Shown here: piece after piece, positions 17,361 to 24,986 of the stretch
How positions within the stretch are numbered: the stretch's first letter is position 1
Layout: each line of letters begins with the position of its first letter
DNA from: Palsa-513 sp036510225
Lineage (GTDB): Bacteria > Actinomycetota > Thermoleophilia > Solirubrobacterales > Solirubrobacteraceae
NCBI GenBank assembly: GCA_036510225.1
Contig: DATCEH010000029.1
Coordinates: 62,001-126,000, forward strand
Direction: 5' to 3'
Length of the DNA stretch: 64,000 bases
Translations under genes and position numbers: made by a program
The notes under the pieces: model-generated
Told to the model about the DNA's origin: nothing
Databases searched by the model: none
Seen by the model: only the letters and a program-made list of their open reading frames with translations

Positions 17361-18749
17361 TGGCCCGACCCCTTCGGTTCGGTCCGGCGCGTATGAGAGT
17401 CCTATGGGTCCAGAATGGGCCTGAGGAGGACAGCCGTGTCGAGACGACGTCATACGCCGGAGCAGATCGTGCGGAAGTTGCGCGAGGCGGACCGGATGCT
17501 GGGCGAGGGAGCGGAGGTGCCGGTGGTCGCGAAGGCGCTCGAGGTGTCCGAGGCGACGTATCACCGGTGGCGCACGCAGTACGGCGGGATGAAGGCCGAC
17601 GACGTGAAGCGGCTGAAGGAGCTCGAGCGGGAGAACCAGTCGTTGAAGCGGATCGTCGCCGACAGCGCCCTGGAGATCGACGCGTTGAAGGAGATCGCCC
17701 GGGGAAACTGGTGAGCCTGCCGCGTCGACGCTCAGCGGTCCTGATGCTCCAGGACCGCTTGGGTCTCTCGGAGCGGCGGGCTTGCCGAATCGTTGGTCAG
17801 CACCGTTCAACTCACCGCAGGGAGCCGCTGCGCGCCGGCGACGACGCTGCGTTGCGCGCCCGGCTGCGCGAGATCTCCGGGGAGCGGCCCAGGTGGGGGT
17901 ACCGTCGCGCCCATGCTCTGCTGCTCGAGGATGGCTGGGAGCTGAACCGCAAGCGCGTGCAGCGCCTCTGGCGCGAAGAGGGCCTGCGCGTCCCGCGCCG
18001 GCGGCGCAAGCGCCAGCGCCTCGGCGACTCGACCGTCCCAGCCAAGCGCCTGCGCGCCGAGCGGCCCGATCATGTGTGGGCGCTTGACTACCAGTTCGAC
18101 GTGACCGCGGACGGCAGGATCCTCAAGGCGCTGCACGTCGTTGACGAGTTCACCAGCGAAGCCCTCGCGATGGAATGCCAGCGCCGCATCGACGCCGACG
18201 CCACCGTCGACGTGCTCGACCGCATCGTCGCCGCCCGCGGCCACAGCCCGCAGTTTCTGCGTTGCGACAACGGCCCCGAGCTGACCGCCAACGCCCTCAA
18301 GGACTGGTGCCGCTTCAGCCACACCGGCAGCGCCTACATCGAGCCCGGCTCACCGTGGGAGAACGCGTTCGTCGAGTCGTTCAACGCCCGCGTCCGCGAC
18401 GAGCTGCTGTCCGTCGAGGTGTTCTCGTGCCTGACCGAGGCCCAAGTCCTCGTCGAAGCTTGGCGCCAGGACTACAACGAGCACCATCCACACTCAGCGC
18501 TCGGCATGCTCGCGCCCGCACGGTTCGCCCGAGCGTGGCGAGAAGACCCCAAAACGCCCGACCGATCACCCCGGGCGCTCCGGCCGAGGGCCTCTCAACG
18601 CCGCAGGACGCGCCAACCCCGAACGGCATCAACGAGGAAGAGCCCGATCTGGTCCCCGACGCCGTCCAGGCGGCTCCCGGGGCTACGCTTCACACCAACA
18701 CCAACCACCGACTCTCAGAGCAGGTGGACCGATGAACGGGGTCCGGCCA
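17361..18749 (+). mobile_element. IS3-family insertion sequence, complete ends
   Basis: 1,389 bp. The left end TGGCCCGACCCC and the right end (reverse complement) TGGCCGGACCCC form imperfect terminal inverted repeats with the TG...CA boundary; matches continue as TCGGTCC and TGAGAGTC further in. A 4-bp target duplication TCGC flanks it at 17357-17360 and 18750-18753. orfA and orfB overlap as in IS3. Confidence 0.85.
17436..17714 (+). CDS. IS3-family transposase OrfA
   Basis: 92 residues from a GTG that follows AGGAGG; an in-frame ATG at 17415 is an alternative. It has the IS3 OrfA helix-turn-helix (HTPEQIVRKLREADRML...EVPVVAKALEVSEATYHRWRTQYGG) and a C-terminal leucine-zipper-like helix (VKRLKELERENQSLKRIVADSALEIDALKEI). 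It binds the IS ends and combines with OrfB by frameshifting. Its TGA overlaps the GTG of orfB. Confidence 0.92.
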   Translation: MSRRRHTPEQIVRKLREADRMLGEGAEVPVVAKALEVSEATYHRWRTQYGGMKADDVKRLKELERENQSLKRIVADSALEIDALKEIARGNW

Positions 18750-18814
18750 TCGCGTCGAACGCCCATAAGGCCCTGAAAATCAGCCAATCCCATTGGGGCG
18801 CAAAGTGCGCTTGA
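17711..18814 (+). CDS. IS3-family transposase OrfB (3' end apparently frameshifted)
   Basis: Integrase-core transposase. An HTH_21-like segment (ARLREISGERPRWGYRRAHALLLEDGW) precedes the rve domain with the DDE residues in WALDYQFD, RCDNGPEL and ENAFVESFN. The core ends near LGMLAPARFARAWRE (about 18,545). After that the frame becomes Arg-rich and reaches a stop only at 18,814, 65 bases outside the right inverted repeat, whereas the +2 alternative frame reads a protein-like tail and stops at 18,735, just inside the IS. A frameshift around 18,550 is therefore likely; the DDE core is complete. Confidence 0.85.
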   Translation: MSLPRRRSAVLMLQDRLGLSERRACRIVGQHRSTHRREPLRAGDDAALRARLREISGERPRWGYRRAHALLLEDGWELNRKRVQRLWREEGLRVPRRRRKRQRLGDSTVPAKRLRAERPDHVWALDYQFDVTADGRILKALHVVDEFTSEALAMECQRRIDADATVDVLDRIVAARGHSPQFLRCDNGPELTANALKDWCRFSHTGSAYIEPGSPWENAFVESFNARVRDELLSVEVFSCLTEAQVLVEAWRQDYNEHHPHSALGMLAPARFARAWREDPKTPDRSPRALRPRASQRRRTRQPRTASTRKSPIWSPTPSRRLPGLRFTPTPTTDSQSRWTDERGPAIASNAHKALKISQSHWGAKCA

Positions 18815-18839
18815 CAATCAGCGCACCGTCGCTTACCTT
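18811..18839 (+). promoter_or_regulatory. promoter of the HARE-HTH gene
   Basis: TTGACA (18811-18816), 17-base spacer, TACCTT (18834-18839), just outside the IS3 right end. Same layout as the promoter at 11,806. Confidence 0.55.
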
Positions 18840-18868
18840 CCTGGTCATGTCCGTAGACGCCCTCAGAG

Positions 18869-19264
18869 ATGCCCTCGCGCCGGACCCCGGCGCTGTGGCC
18901 GGCGCTGGCCTCGGCCGAACAGGAGTTGCGCGGGCTGCGCGACCGACAGGCGGAACTCGAGCAGTTGATCGGCCAAGCGCGTGCCGTCCTCGGACTGAAG
19001 GTTGGCGAGTTGAGCCCTGGCGGAGAGGTCGTAGCGCCGGTCGGCCGCATGACGCTGCACGAGGCGATGCGACACGTGCTGCGCACCCGCGGGCCGATGA
19101 GCAGTCGCGAACTTGCTAACGCGATCAACGAGCAGGGCCTGTACCGCCAAAAACAGGGCGGCGCGGTGCCAGCCGGGCAGATCAGTGCCCGCATGAACCG
19201 CTACCGGGACCTCTTCGAGAGGGACTCGGCCGGCCGGATCATCCTCAGCGAGCGCGACGCATGA
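18869..19264 (+). CDS. HARE-HTH domain protein
   Basis: 131 residues. A short coiled coil (about 14-42, AEQELRGLRDRQAELEQLIGQA) is followed by a HARE-HTH domain (about 62-129): MTLHEAMRHVLRTRGP-MSSRELANAINEQGLY and the PAGQISARMNRYRDLFERDSAGRIIL wing. In eukaryotes and bacteria this domain occurs in chromatin proteins and restriction endonucleases and is thought to read DNA modification state; here it stands alone, next to a GIY-YIG nuclease gene. ATG 18869 is used; an upstream ATG at 18847 is in another frame. Confidence 0.75.
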   Translation: MPSRRTPALWPALASAEQELRGLRDRQAELEQLIGQARAVLGLKVGELSPGGEVVAPVGRMTLHEAMRHVLRTRGPMSSRELANAINEQGLYRQKQGGAVPAGQISARMNRYRDLFERDSAGRIILSERDA

Positions 19265-19338
19265 GCGCGCCGCTCGCCCGATCGGGCCCGAAGGATCCGG
19301 ACTCAAGGTCTTCAGTAGCCAACGACCCGCAGGAGGGC

Positions 19339-19389
19339 ATGAAGATGACCACTACCATCACCACAACTCATGTACTCGACGACGTCTGA
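19339..19389 (+). CDS. 16-codon Thr-rich leader-like ORF
   Basis: MKMTTTITTTHVLDDV, preceded by a strong ribosome site (AGGAGGG, one base before ATG). Six of its 16 codons are threonine and it overlaps the start of the second GIY-YIG gene (19,370) in another frame. It may be a leader peptide, or the surviving start of a lost gene. Confidence 0.4.
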   Translation: MKMTTTITTTHVLDDV

Positions 19390-19960
19390 CGGCCAGAGCG
19401 CCGGCTATGGTCATGGTGTGACGGCCGAGGAGATCCTGGAGAGGCTGACCGAGGACTCCGCTTCGCTGGACCGCCGTTGCGTCGTGGCGGCGCCCGGCGT
19501 CTATGCGTGGTTCCTCGCCGATGGGGTCACGCTCGGGCAGGTCAGCAATTCGGCGGGCGGCCCGGTTTACGTCGCGGTCACGGGCAATCTGGCTGAGCGC
19601 GAGTTCGAGACTCATTTCGCTGCCGGCAAGACCGGGTTCTCAACCCTACGGCGCTCGGTCGGCGCGATCCTGAAGGCGCAACTGGGCCTACGGTGTCGTC
19701 CGCGCGGCACGGGAGCCAGCAAGTCCAACTACACGAACTTCCGGTTCGACGATGGCGGCGAGCGGCGACTGAGCGCTTGGATGCGCGAGAATCTTCGCGT
19801 GGGCACGCGGGCACTTGAGCATCCGCAGACCCGGGAGGCGGAGCTCATCTCCTTGGCCTGCCCGGCCCTGAACCTGACGGGCTGGGCCAATCCGGAGGCG
19901 GCTACCGTCCGCGAACTACGCAAGGCATGCGCAAACGAGGCGCGACTCGAACGGCGATGA
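19370..19960 (+). CDS. GIY-YIG-type nuclease, copy 2
   Basis: 196 residues, near-identical to the copy at 12,486-13,088 from TAEEIL to the C-terminal LERR. The GVYAWF element, the catalytic Arg of LAERE and the terminal Glu/Asn (REAELI, LNLTG) are kept, but the YIG element reads VYVAVTG instead of VYVGVTG: the glycine that defines the motif is replaced by alanine. The N-terminus differs (MYSTTSDGQSAGYGHG). ATG 19370 is used; GTG 19418 is an alternative. No XRE gene precedes this copy; a HARE-HTH gene does. Confidence 0.75.
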   Translation: MYSTTSDGQSAGYGHGVTAEEILERLTEDSASLDRRCVVAAPGVYAWFLADGVTLGQVSNSAGGPVYVAVTGNLAEREFETHFAAGKTGFSTLRRSVGAILKAQLGLRCRPRGTGASKSNYTNFRFDDGGERRLSAWMRENLRVGTRALEHPQTREAELISLACPALNLTGWANPEAATVRELRKACANEARLERR

Positions 19961-20258
19961 CCGACGCAGCGTGTCGGGGCCGCGTGGTCGGTTGGCCAGC
20001 CACCCCAGCGCTCCAGTGATGAAGCCGGTCATCGGCGCGCCTCCTCGACTGCTCGGTTGTATGCCTCGGCGATATCGCGGACGCGCGCCGGCGACAGGGC
20101 GCGCCTGCCGTCAGGGAGGTCGTTGACCCCCCGGTTCGCGCGGGTCGAGTTTGACCCCGAGGTTGGCGTGCATGAAGACGCCGGGGGCGATCTTCGAACT
20201 CGCAGTGGTGCGGCGCGGCTTCCTAATCATCGTCTGGTCCCCCTCGGCCCTCGGGATA
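19961..20258. other. gap downstream of GIY-YIG copy 2
   Basis: No gene or clear structure seen. Confidence 0.4.
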
Positions 20259-20357
20259 TCACGCGGCCTCGTCGATGAGGTCGGTCGCGATCTTGACCGC
20301 GAAGGAGACCGCCAGCGCGATCACGACCTGCTCAAACACCTTCGCGAGGAGACTCAT
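20259..20357 (-). CDS. 32-residue membrane peptide
   Basis: MSLLAKVFEQVVIALAVSF followed by AVKIATDLIDEAA: one hydrophobic helix (about residues 3-24) with Lys and acidic residues near its ends. ATG 20357 follows AAAGGGG. It has its own strong promoter (20404-20432) and a short leader with a 15-base palindrome. The size, single helix and dedicated promoter recall small membrane-active peptides, including type I toxins, but there is no family match I can name. Confidence 0.5.
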   Translation of the reverse strand: MSLLAKVFEQVVIALAVSFAVKIATDLIDEAA

Positions 20358-20373
20358 TGGGCATCGCCCCTTT

Positions 20374-20388
20374 CTGCCCAGTGGGCAG
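20374..20388. promoter_or_regulatory. 15-base palindrome in leader of the small peptide gene
   Basis: CTGCCCA-G-TGGGCAG, perfect. It falls in the short 5' leader between the predicted transcription start (about 20,397) and the ribosome site, so it could be an operator or an RNA hairpin. Confidence 0.45.
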
Positions 20389-20403
20389 GTAGTTGATCGC
20401 TTT

Positions 20404-20432
20404 AGATTAGCGCCTATTGGGGAGTTTGGCAA
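20404..20432 (-). promoter_or_regulatory. promoter of the small membrane peptide
   Basis: On the minus strand, TTGCCA (20432-20427), 17-base spacer, TAATCT (20409-20404). The segment is A+T-rich relative to its surroundings. Confidence 0.6.
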
Positions 20433-20487
20433 GGGTGACGTTATTACGTAGCATCTGGGAGATGGCCGCAGTCGGTATGCTGAGCGC

Positions 20488-21324
20488 GTGCCTGTTGCGC
20501 CCGAACGTCCCGAGGAGAAGAGGCGGCGCCGGCGAGGCCCGCTACCCAGGCGCGTGGCCGCCGACGTGCGGCAACTCCTCAAGGAACTCCGCAAACCTGA
20601 TCGAAAGCCGCCGCTGGGCCTCACTGAGCGCGAGATCGCGCAGGAACTTCAGGCAGCGGCCGTTACGGCCGACACCGCTTGGGACGACGCGGCCGTCCGC
20701 CGCCTGATCCGCGCCGTTCGCGAGGAACGGCGGATCTTCTTCGAGCGTGTTGACGTGATCCTCAAAACGGTCGAGTCGACGCCCGAGGTCTACACGCCCG
20801 CCAAGTTCGTCAGTCTCTGCGTCGACCGCGGCTTCGACGCGTACTGGCTATGGGACCAGTTCCAGGATCGACGCCTATTCCCAACGCCGCTAGACGGTGA
20901 CAAGGCTCTCGCCCCGCCGGTCTTCGTGGACTTCGACGCTGAAACCGTGGTGGTCACGCCGGCCGGCCGGGCGCTGCGGGACCACTGGGCAAGCATCCGC
21001 GACATCCCGCCCGAGATCTTGGACGTCCTCGCTGCCATCTCCATGACGGGCCCGTCTATAGGTCCCAACATCCCAGGGCTCTGCCGCAGATACCACGCCG
21101 AGTTCACCGATCTCACGGCGAACCGCCTAGTCGACCTAGACGGCTCGGGGATACCTCGACTGACAGCCGCCGGCGAACAGGCTGGCAATCAGTGGGCGCT
21201 AGCTGACGGCCAAGCGCAGCTCGACTGGCAGTGGGAGGCGACCTACTGGCCCGGCAAATCGGAGGAGAAGAGCCTGCCGACTGACTGGGACTGGAAGCAC
21301 CGTCCGCTGCGCCAGCCCGGGTAG
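20488..21324 (+). CDS. hypothetical protein, 278 aa
   Basis: No family recognised. A very basic start (PEEKRRRRRGPLPRRVAADVRQLLKEL) is followed by a possible helix-turn-helix-like segment (GLTEREIAQELQ) and a mixed alpha/beta body (ILKTVESTPEVYTPAKFVSLCVDRGFDAYWLWDQF; VFVDFDAETVVVTPAGRALRDHW). The C-terminus is Trp-rich (DWQWEATYWPGKSEEK). GTG 20488 is the start assigned; no clear ribosome site. It could be a replication or regulatory protein of the element, but that is only a guess from the basic N-terminus. Confidence 0.6.
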   Translation: MPVAPERPEEKRRRRRGPLPRRVAADVRQLLKELRKPDRKPPLGLTEREIAQELQAAAVTADTAWDDAAVRRLIRAVREERRIFFERVDVILKTVESTPEVYTPAKFVSLCVDRGFDAYWLWDQFQDRRLFPTPLDGDKALAPPVFVDFDAETVVVTPAGRALRDHWASIRDIPPEILDVLAAISMTGPSIGPNIPGLCRRYHAEFTDLTANRLVDLDGSGIPRLTAAGEQAGNQWALADGQAQLDWQWEATYWPGKSEEKSLPTDWDWKHRPLRQPG

Positions 21325-21733
21325 TCGGCTACGCGCAGCGACAGCCGCGGATGACTGCCGCTTCGGACGGTGGGTGCGGCGCAAACCCCGGGTTCTGTCC
21401 GGGGCGGTCTGGACAATCCTCGGTATTAGCAGGAGGCCGATTTGGGCTAGAGACAGCCCTGCTTGGGACGACAGGCAGGGCTACCCAGCGCCGGCACGGT
21501 GACTCCCGGATCCAGCAGCCGATGCAGAAAGGCGGGCGTCGCGGCCGACCACACGTGGTCCTCGTCCAGCGCCAGAGCGCGCTAGGCCTGCGGCGGGACG
21601 GCTGGCTTGCACGGATGCGACGCAATGTGCGGACGTGCGCTCCGGCGCGGGCCTGACGCGAGACGCCGCGGCCCTCAAGCCGTGGTGGCTGCGCGCGGTC
21701 GAGTCCCGCCGTCAGCGCTCCCCGAGCGCGTGA
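21325..21733. other. 409-bp gap without a credible gene
   Basis: Frames on both strands are short and Arg/Pro-rich. No repeats noticed. Confidence 0.4.
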
Positions 21734-22384
21734 TCAGGCCGTCGCTGCCACGGCCCGGACGACCACGCACGGCTTGCGCAGGTCGTCGGGCGGCAGATCG
21801 CACCCCGCCCAGGCGGCGGCGGCTGCCAGTAGCGAGAACGGCCGCGGCGTCGCGGCGGCCCTGCCGTCGCCAGGGGTTGGCAGCTGATCGCAGAATGCCC
21901 GCACCCCGTTGCAGGCGTCCTCCTCGTGCGTCTCGCCCTTCGCGGGACCGCTGACGAACGCCTCCCAGAGCAGCAGTCCGCTCTGAGCCTGCGCGAACGC
22001 TTCCCAGGAGAGGTGCATCTGGACGTCGGGGAGGTGCCGGCGGATGTAGTCCAGGATCCACGGCACCTGGACCATGGCCGTGGCCAGGACCGACGCCCCA
22101 ACCTGGCTTGACCAGGACGGCGACCCAGCATCACACGGCCGTGCCTTGCCAAGCATGTTGGGGTTCTCCGGGACTGGGACGAACATGGGCGCTTCGAACC
22201 CGAGGGCGACTGGCTCCCCGCTGCGCAGCGCCTCTACGACCGCGATCGCGAGCGCCTCGATGCTCTCGGGGTGGTGGACCTCTTCTTGGTTGGCCGCGGG
22301 AATCCTGCACGCCCAAGCGAAGCTGTCACGCGCAATCGAGCCGATGTCGGCGCAGAACACTTGTAGGTCGTCGGTCCAGGGCAT
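21734..22384 (-). CDS. hypothetical protein, 216 aa
   Basis: ATG 22384 gives MPWTDDLQVFCADIGSIARDSFAWACRI, then ALGFEAPMFVPVPENPNMLGKARPCDAG, SPSWSSQVGASVLATAMVQVPWILDYIRRHLPD and a helical C-terminal half. The arrangement of an N-terminal Asp-containing strand, an EAP motif and a later W.S..GA.VL segment resembles RNase H-fold proteins of the DUF429 type; this is a weak resemblance. No signal peptide. Divergent from the HIRAN gene across 487 bp. Confidence 0.55.
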   Translation of the reverse strand: MPWTDDLQVFCADIGSIARDSFAWACRIPAANQEEVHHPESIEALAIAVVEALRSGEPVALGFEAPMFVPVPENPNMLGKARPCDAGSPSWSSQVGASVLATAMVQVPWILDYIRRHLPDVQMHLSWEAFAQAQSGLLLWEAFVSGPAKGETHEEDACNGVRAFCDQLPTPGDGRAAATPRPFSLLAAAAAWAGCDLPPDDLRKPCVVVRAVAATA

Positions 22385-22871
22385 AAGACCAACGTACTCA
22401 TTTCGATCGCCGGTGTCGCTCGCGTGACCAGCCGAGTCGAGACGGCACGCCACGTGACTACAGCGGTGCCTGGCTGCGGGAGACGCTGTGGACGGAGCCC
22501 CGTCGGCGTCGATGTCGTCGAGCCGGTAGGCGGGAGCGAGTCTGGCCTGGGCCGCGCCCGCCACCAGCGCAGGCGCCGGCTGACCCTTTGAGCCCTACCG
22601 AGCCCGGCCGGACGGACGCCACGACGCCGGCCTGCATCGGCGCGTGGGCCTCCTGTCCGGATACGAGTTGCGAGCGGTCGGTGCGGCGCCGCCGCCTGTA
22701 CCGCCGAGTCCATAGATCGCGGTCGTGGTCTGCCGATGTCTTCGGGACGCGCTCTGTCCTGTCGTGCCCAGCGGTGATGATTTCCTCGGCGACGCACGAC
22801 GTCTCGTTTGAGCTGTCCACCTTTCGGCCGGGACATTCGTTTGGTGAGCTTGCCGCCAGCACGCGTCCGTG
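22385..22871. other. 487-bp divergent intergenic region
   Basis: Separates the minus-strand hypothetical gene from the HIRAN gene. A plus frame at 22588-22872 is open but has Ser/Arg/Thr-rich random composition. Promoters for both genes must lie here; none is clear. Confidence 0.4.
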
Positions 22872-24071
22872 ATGCACTCCACGCAGACCATGCGATTCTT
22901 CGACCGCATTCGCGCCAAAAGCGCTCCGAATAGCGCGGCACAGCCTCCTACGGCCCCGGCGGTCCTCCCCCGACCGGAAACGCTCGATGTGGCGCCCCCG
23001 CCCATTGGGCCTACGGTCCTCCACGGGCACGCAACGCTTGAGGTCGTTGGTGAGTCCCACTACCAGGACCACCTTTGGCGGCTTGCGGGCGGTGTTCGGG
23101 CAGAGCAGATCCGATGCACCGTCCAGGCCGTGCTTGCGCCCGAGCCCGAGAACCCGTACGACGCCAACGCCGTCCGTGTCTTGATCGAGGACGGAGTCGT
23201 CGGTTACCTGTCGCGCGACGATGCGGCCGTCTACCGACCCGGCCTAGTCGCGTTGATGAAGCAGTACGACAGCGCTATCGCGCTCGGAGGCCACATCCTC
23301 GGCGGTGGTCACCGCTCGGACGGGATTGGCCTGCTCGGGGTTTTCCTAGATCACGATCCCGCCGACTTCGGACTACTCACGCGCGAGATCGCACACATTG
23401 GCGAGTTACGGACCGGCCTCTCCCAAGCCGTCGCTACCGATCTCGCGGACGACGCTTATGACCTGTCTTGGTACGACAAGCTATCAGGGCGCGGGCCACG
23501 TGACATTGTGACGCTCCGCCAGCTTCTAGCGGCGGAGCGCGAACCGATCGACCGGCATTTCATGCTAAGTGAACTGGGCAAGTGCCTCTACGCGAGCCGA
23601 GATGCGTTCTCGTCGGCGCTCCCCGAGTTTGACGGCGTATGTGAGCAGCACCACTCGGAAATGCACACGATCCGGGCCGCACTTTACGAGAAGTTTGACT
23701 GCATCCCGGTCATCGACATGTATCGCCAAGCGTCGATCCGCTGTCAGAAGGCGCGAGACTGGTACGGGGCGCGGACCTGGGCTGAACGGGGTCTCGCCGT
23801 CTACGGCTCGGCCGCCGCTCGCCCCGAAGCCGTCGTGGACCTCCAGAAGCGTCTCGCCCATGCGGAGGCAAAGATCTACGACGCGACGACACCGCGCGAC
23901 CAACCCCGACCGCGGCCAGCGAAGACGACTTCGCCCACAACCGGTGGGATCGAAAGTCTGACGTGTGTGAACTGCGGGCAGGCGTTCGAGCGATCACGCA
24001 TCCGGGGGCGAAAGCCCCAGCGCTGCCCCGCGTGCCGGGACCGCTCCGACGCAGCCCCCAAGGCGAGGTGA
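22872..24071 (+). CDS. HIRAN-domain protein with C-terminal zinc ribbon
   Basis: 399 residues from ATG 22872 (GTG 22869 is in frame). After a Pro/Ala-rich N-terminus, a HIRAN domain spans about residues 52-130: ATLEVVGESHYQDHLWRLAGG, LAPEPENPYDANAVRVLIEDGVVGYLSRDDAAVY. HIRAN domains bind 3'-hydroxyl single-stranded DNA ends in HLTF-type remodellers; free-standing bacterial forms are uncharacterised. The middle is helical. The C-terminus carries a Cys4 ribbon (CVNCGQAFERSRIRGRKPQRCPACR). Probably acts on damaged or single-stranded DNA. Confidence 0.8.
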   Translation: MHSTQTMRFFDRIRAKSAPNSAAQPPTAPAVLPRPETLDVAPPPIGPTVLHGHATLEVVGESHYQDHLWRLAGGVRAEQIRCTVQAVLAPEPENPYDANAVRVLIEDGVVGYLSRDDAAVYRPGLVALMKQYDSAIALGGHILGGGHRSDGIGLLGVFLDHDPADFGLLTREIAHIGELRTGLSQAVATDLADDAYDLSWYDKLSGRGPRDIVTLRQLLAAEREPIDRHFMLSELGKCLYASRDAFSSALPEFDGVCEQHHSEMHTIRAALYEKFDCIPVIDMYRQASIRCQKARDWYGARTWAERGLAVYGSAAARPEAVVDLQKRLAHAEAKIYDATTPRDQPRPRPAKTTSPTTGGIESLTCVNCGQAFERSRIRGRKPQRCPACRDRSDAAPKAR

Positions 24072-24674
24072 GCTGCGCAGGCCGAGACGCGATCGCACCG
24101 GACGGCGGCCATCGTGTCGGGCAGGAGGCGGCTACAGGCGCCGCGGCGCACAGACCCGATCCGAGGAGATCCGGGCACGGGCCGCGCCTGAGGCCGCGTA
24201 CTTGGATCGCCTGGTGGTTGCGAGAGCCCGATTCGATCGATGATGCGGGCCAGCGGGGTCGCCGAACCCCAGCCGGCTCGGCGCCAGCAGGACCGCTGCT
24301 CGCTGGGGCACCCCTCGGGGTGCTGTCGCGCCCCCCTTGAGGGGCGGGGGGGTGAATTCAGCCGGGCAGGCGACCGGCGCGGCCTCTTGGGGGAAATGGC
24401 GATCTCCGCGCCGCTCGCCTGCCCGGGATATCACTCGAGGCAGTAAGCCTTCGCTCCGACAATCGCTCTTGAGTCTGACCGTCGCGGAGCCCCAGGTGGG
24501 TCTTCGGTGGGAAGGAGCCGGCGGGGTCGGGCCCCGGTGATTGCCTCGTTCCGGCGGCGCCGGCCGATCATCGGCCGCTTGCTGTCCGCCGGGACCCGAT
24601 CGTGCCGGGGGCCGCTCCCGAGAGGAGCGCGCAGGCCGTCGCGTGCTCGCGATCCCGCCCTCGGGTCCCGACCG
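24072..24674. other. 603-bp non-coding stretch with paired hairpins
   Basis: No credible gene. It separates the plus-strand HIRAN gene from the convergent zinc-ribbon/M48 pair and contains the two strong inverted repeats at 24,308-24,346. Confidence 0.45.
24308..24346. repeat. two adjacent GC hairpins
   Basis: GCACCCC-TC-GGGGTGC (24308-24323) and CGCCCC-cc-ttga-GGGGCG (24329-24346). They lie between convergent genes, which fits termination; there is no T-run. The first is similar in shape to the oriT hairpin at 32,273. Confidence 0.45.
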
Positions 24675-24986
24675 CTACCACCCGACGCGCTGGCGCTGCG
24701 AGGTCGTGTGCCAGTTGCCGCAGTGAGGGCAGCGGTAGCTGCGTTGGAGGGGCCGGTCGTAGCCGGGCCGCCGCTGGGTCTGGGACTGGCGCACGACGCG
24801 GTCCGCGTCGGTCTTGCTGGCGAATGGGACCTTGCCGGTTCGGCACGGCCTCGCTGGTCGCCGCGGCCGGCGCGTAGGGGCAGGGCGGTGCCCGGGCTGG
24901 CGCGGTTGCCTGGCGCGGACGGTCAGCGCGATGCCGGCGACGCCGATGACGCCGAGCACGCTCAGGATCGCGTCCGCGGTGGTCAT
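24675..24986 (-). CDS. small zinc-ribbon protein with N-terminal membrane helix
   Basis: 103 residues. A hydrophobic N-terminus (ADAILSVLGVIGVAGIALTV) and a basic Pro/Arg linker precede PFASKTDADRVVRQSQTQRRPGYDRPLQRSYRCPHCGNWHTTSQ. The RCPHCGxWH ending, with Cys-x2-Cys and His, is a frequent actinobacterial small-protein motif of unknown role. Its ATG overlaps the stop of the M48 gene's frame (ATGA), indicating translational coupling. Confidence 0.65.
   Translation of the reverse strand: MTTADAILSVLGVIGVAGIALTVRARQPRQPGHRPAPTRRPRRPARPCRTGKVPFASKTDADRVVRQSQTQRRPGYDRPLQRSYRCPHCGNWHTTSQRQRVGW

Noticed and set aside
16890..17810. 306-codon minus-strand frame across the IS3 left end
   Set aside because: It crosses the inverted repeat and runs antisense to orfA; no protein-like segments.
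22588..22872. 94-codon plus-strand frame before the HIRAN gene
   Set aside because: Ser/Arg/Thr-rich random composition; lies in a divergent promoter region.
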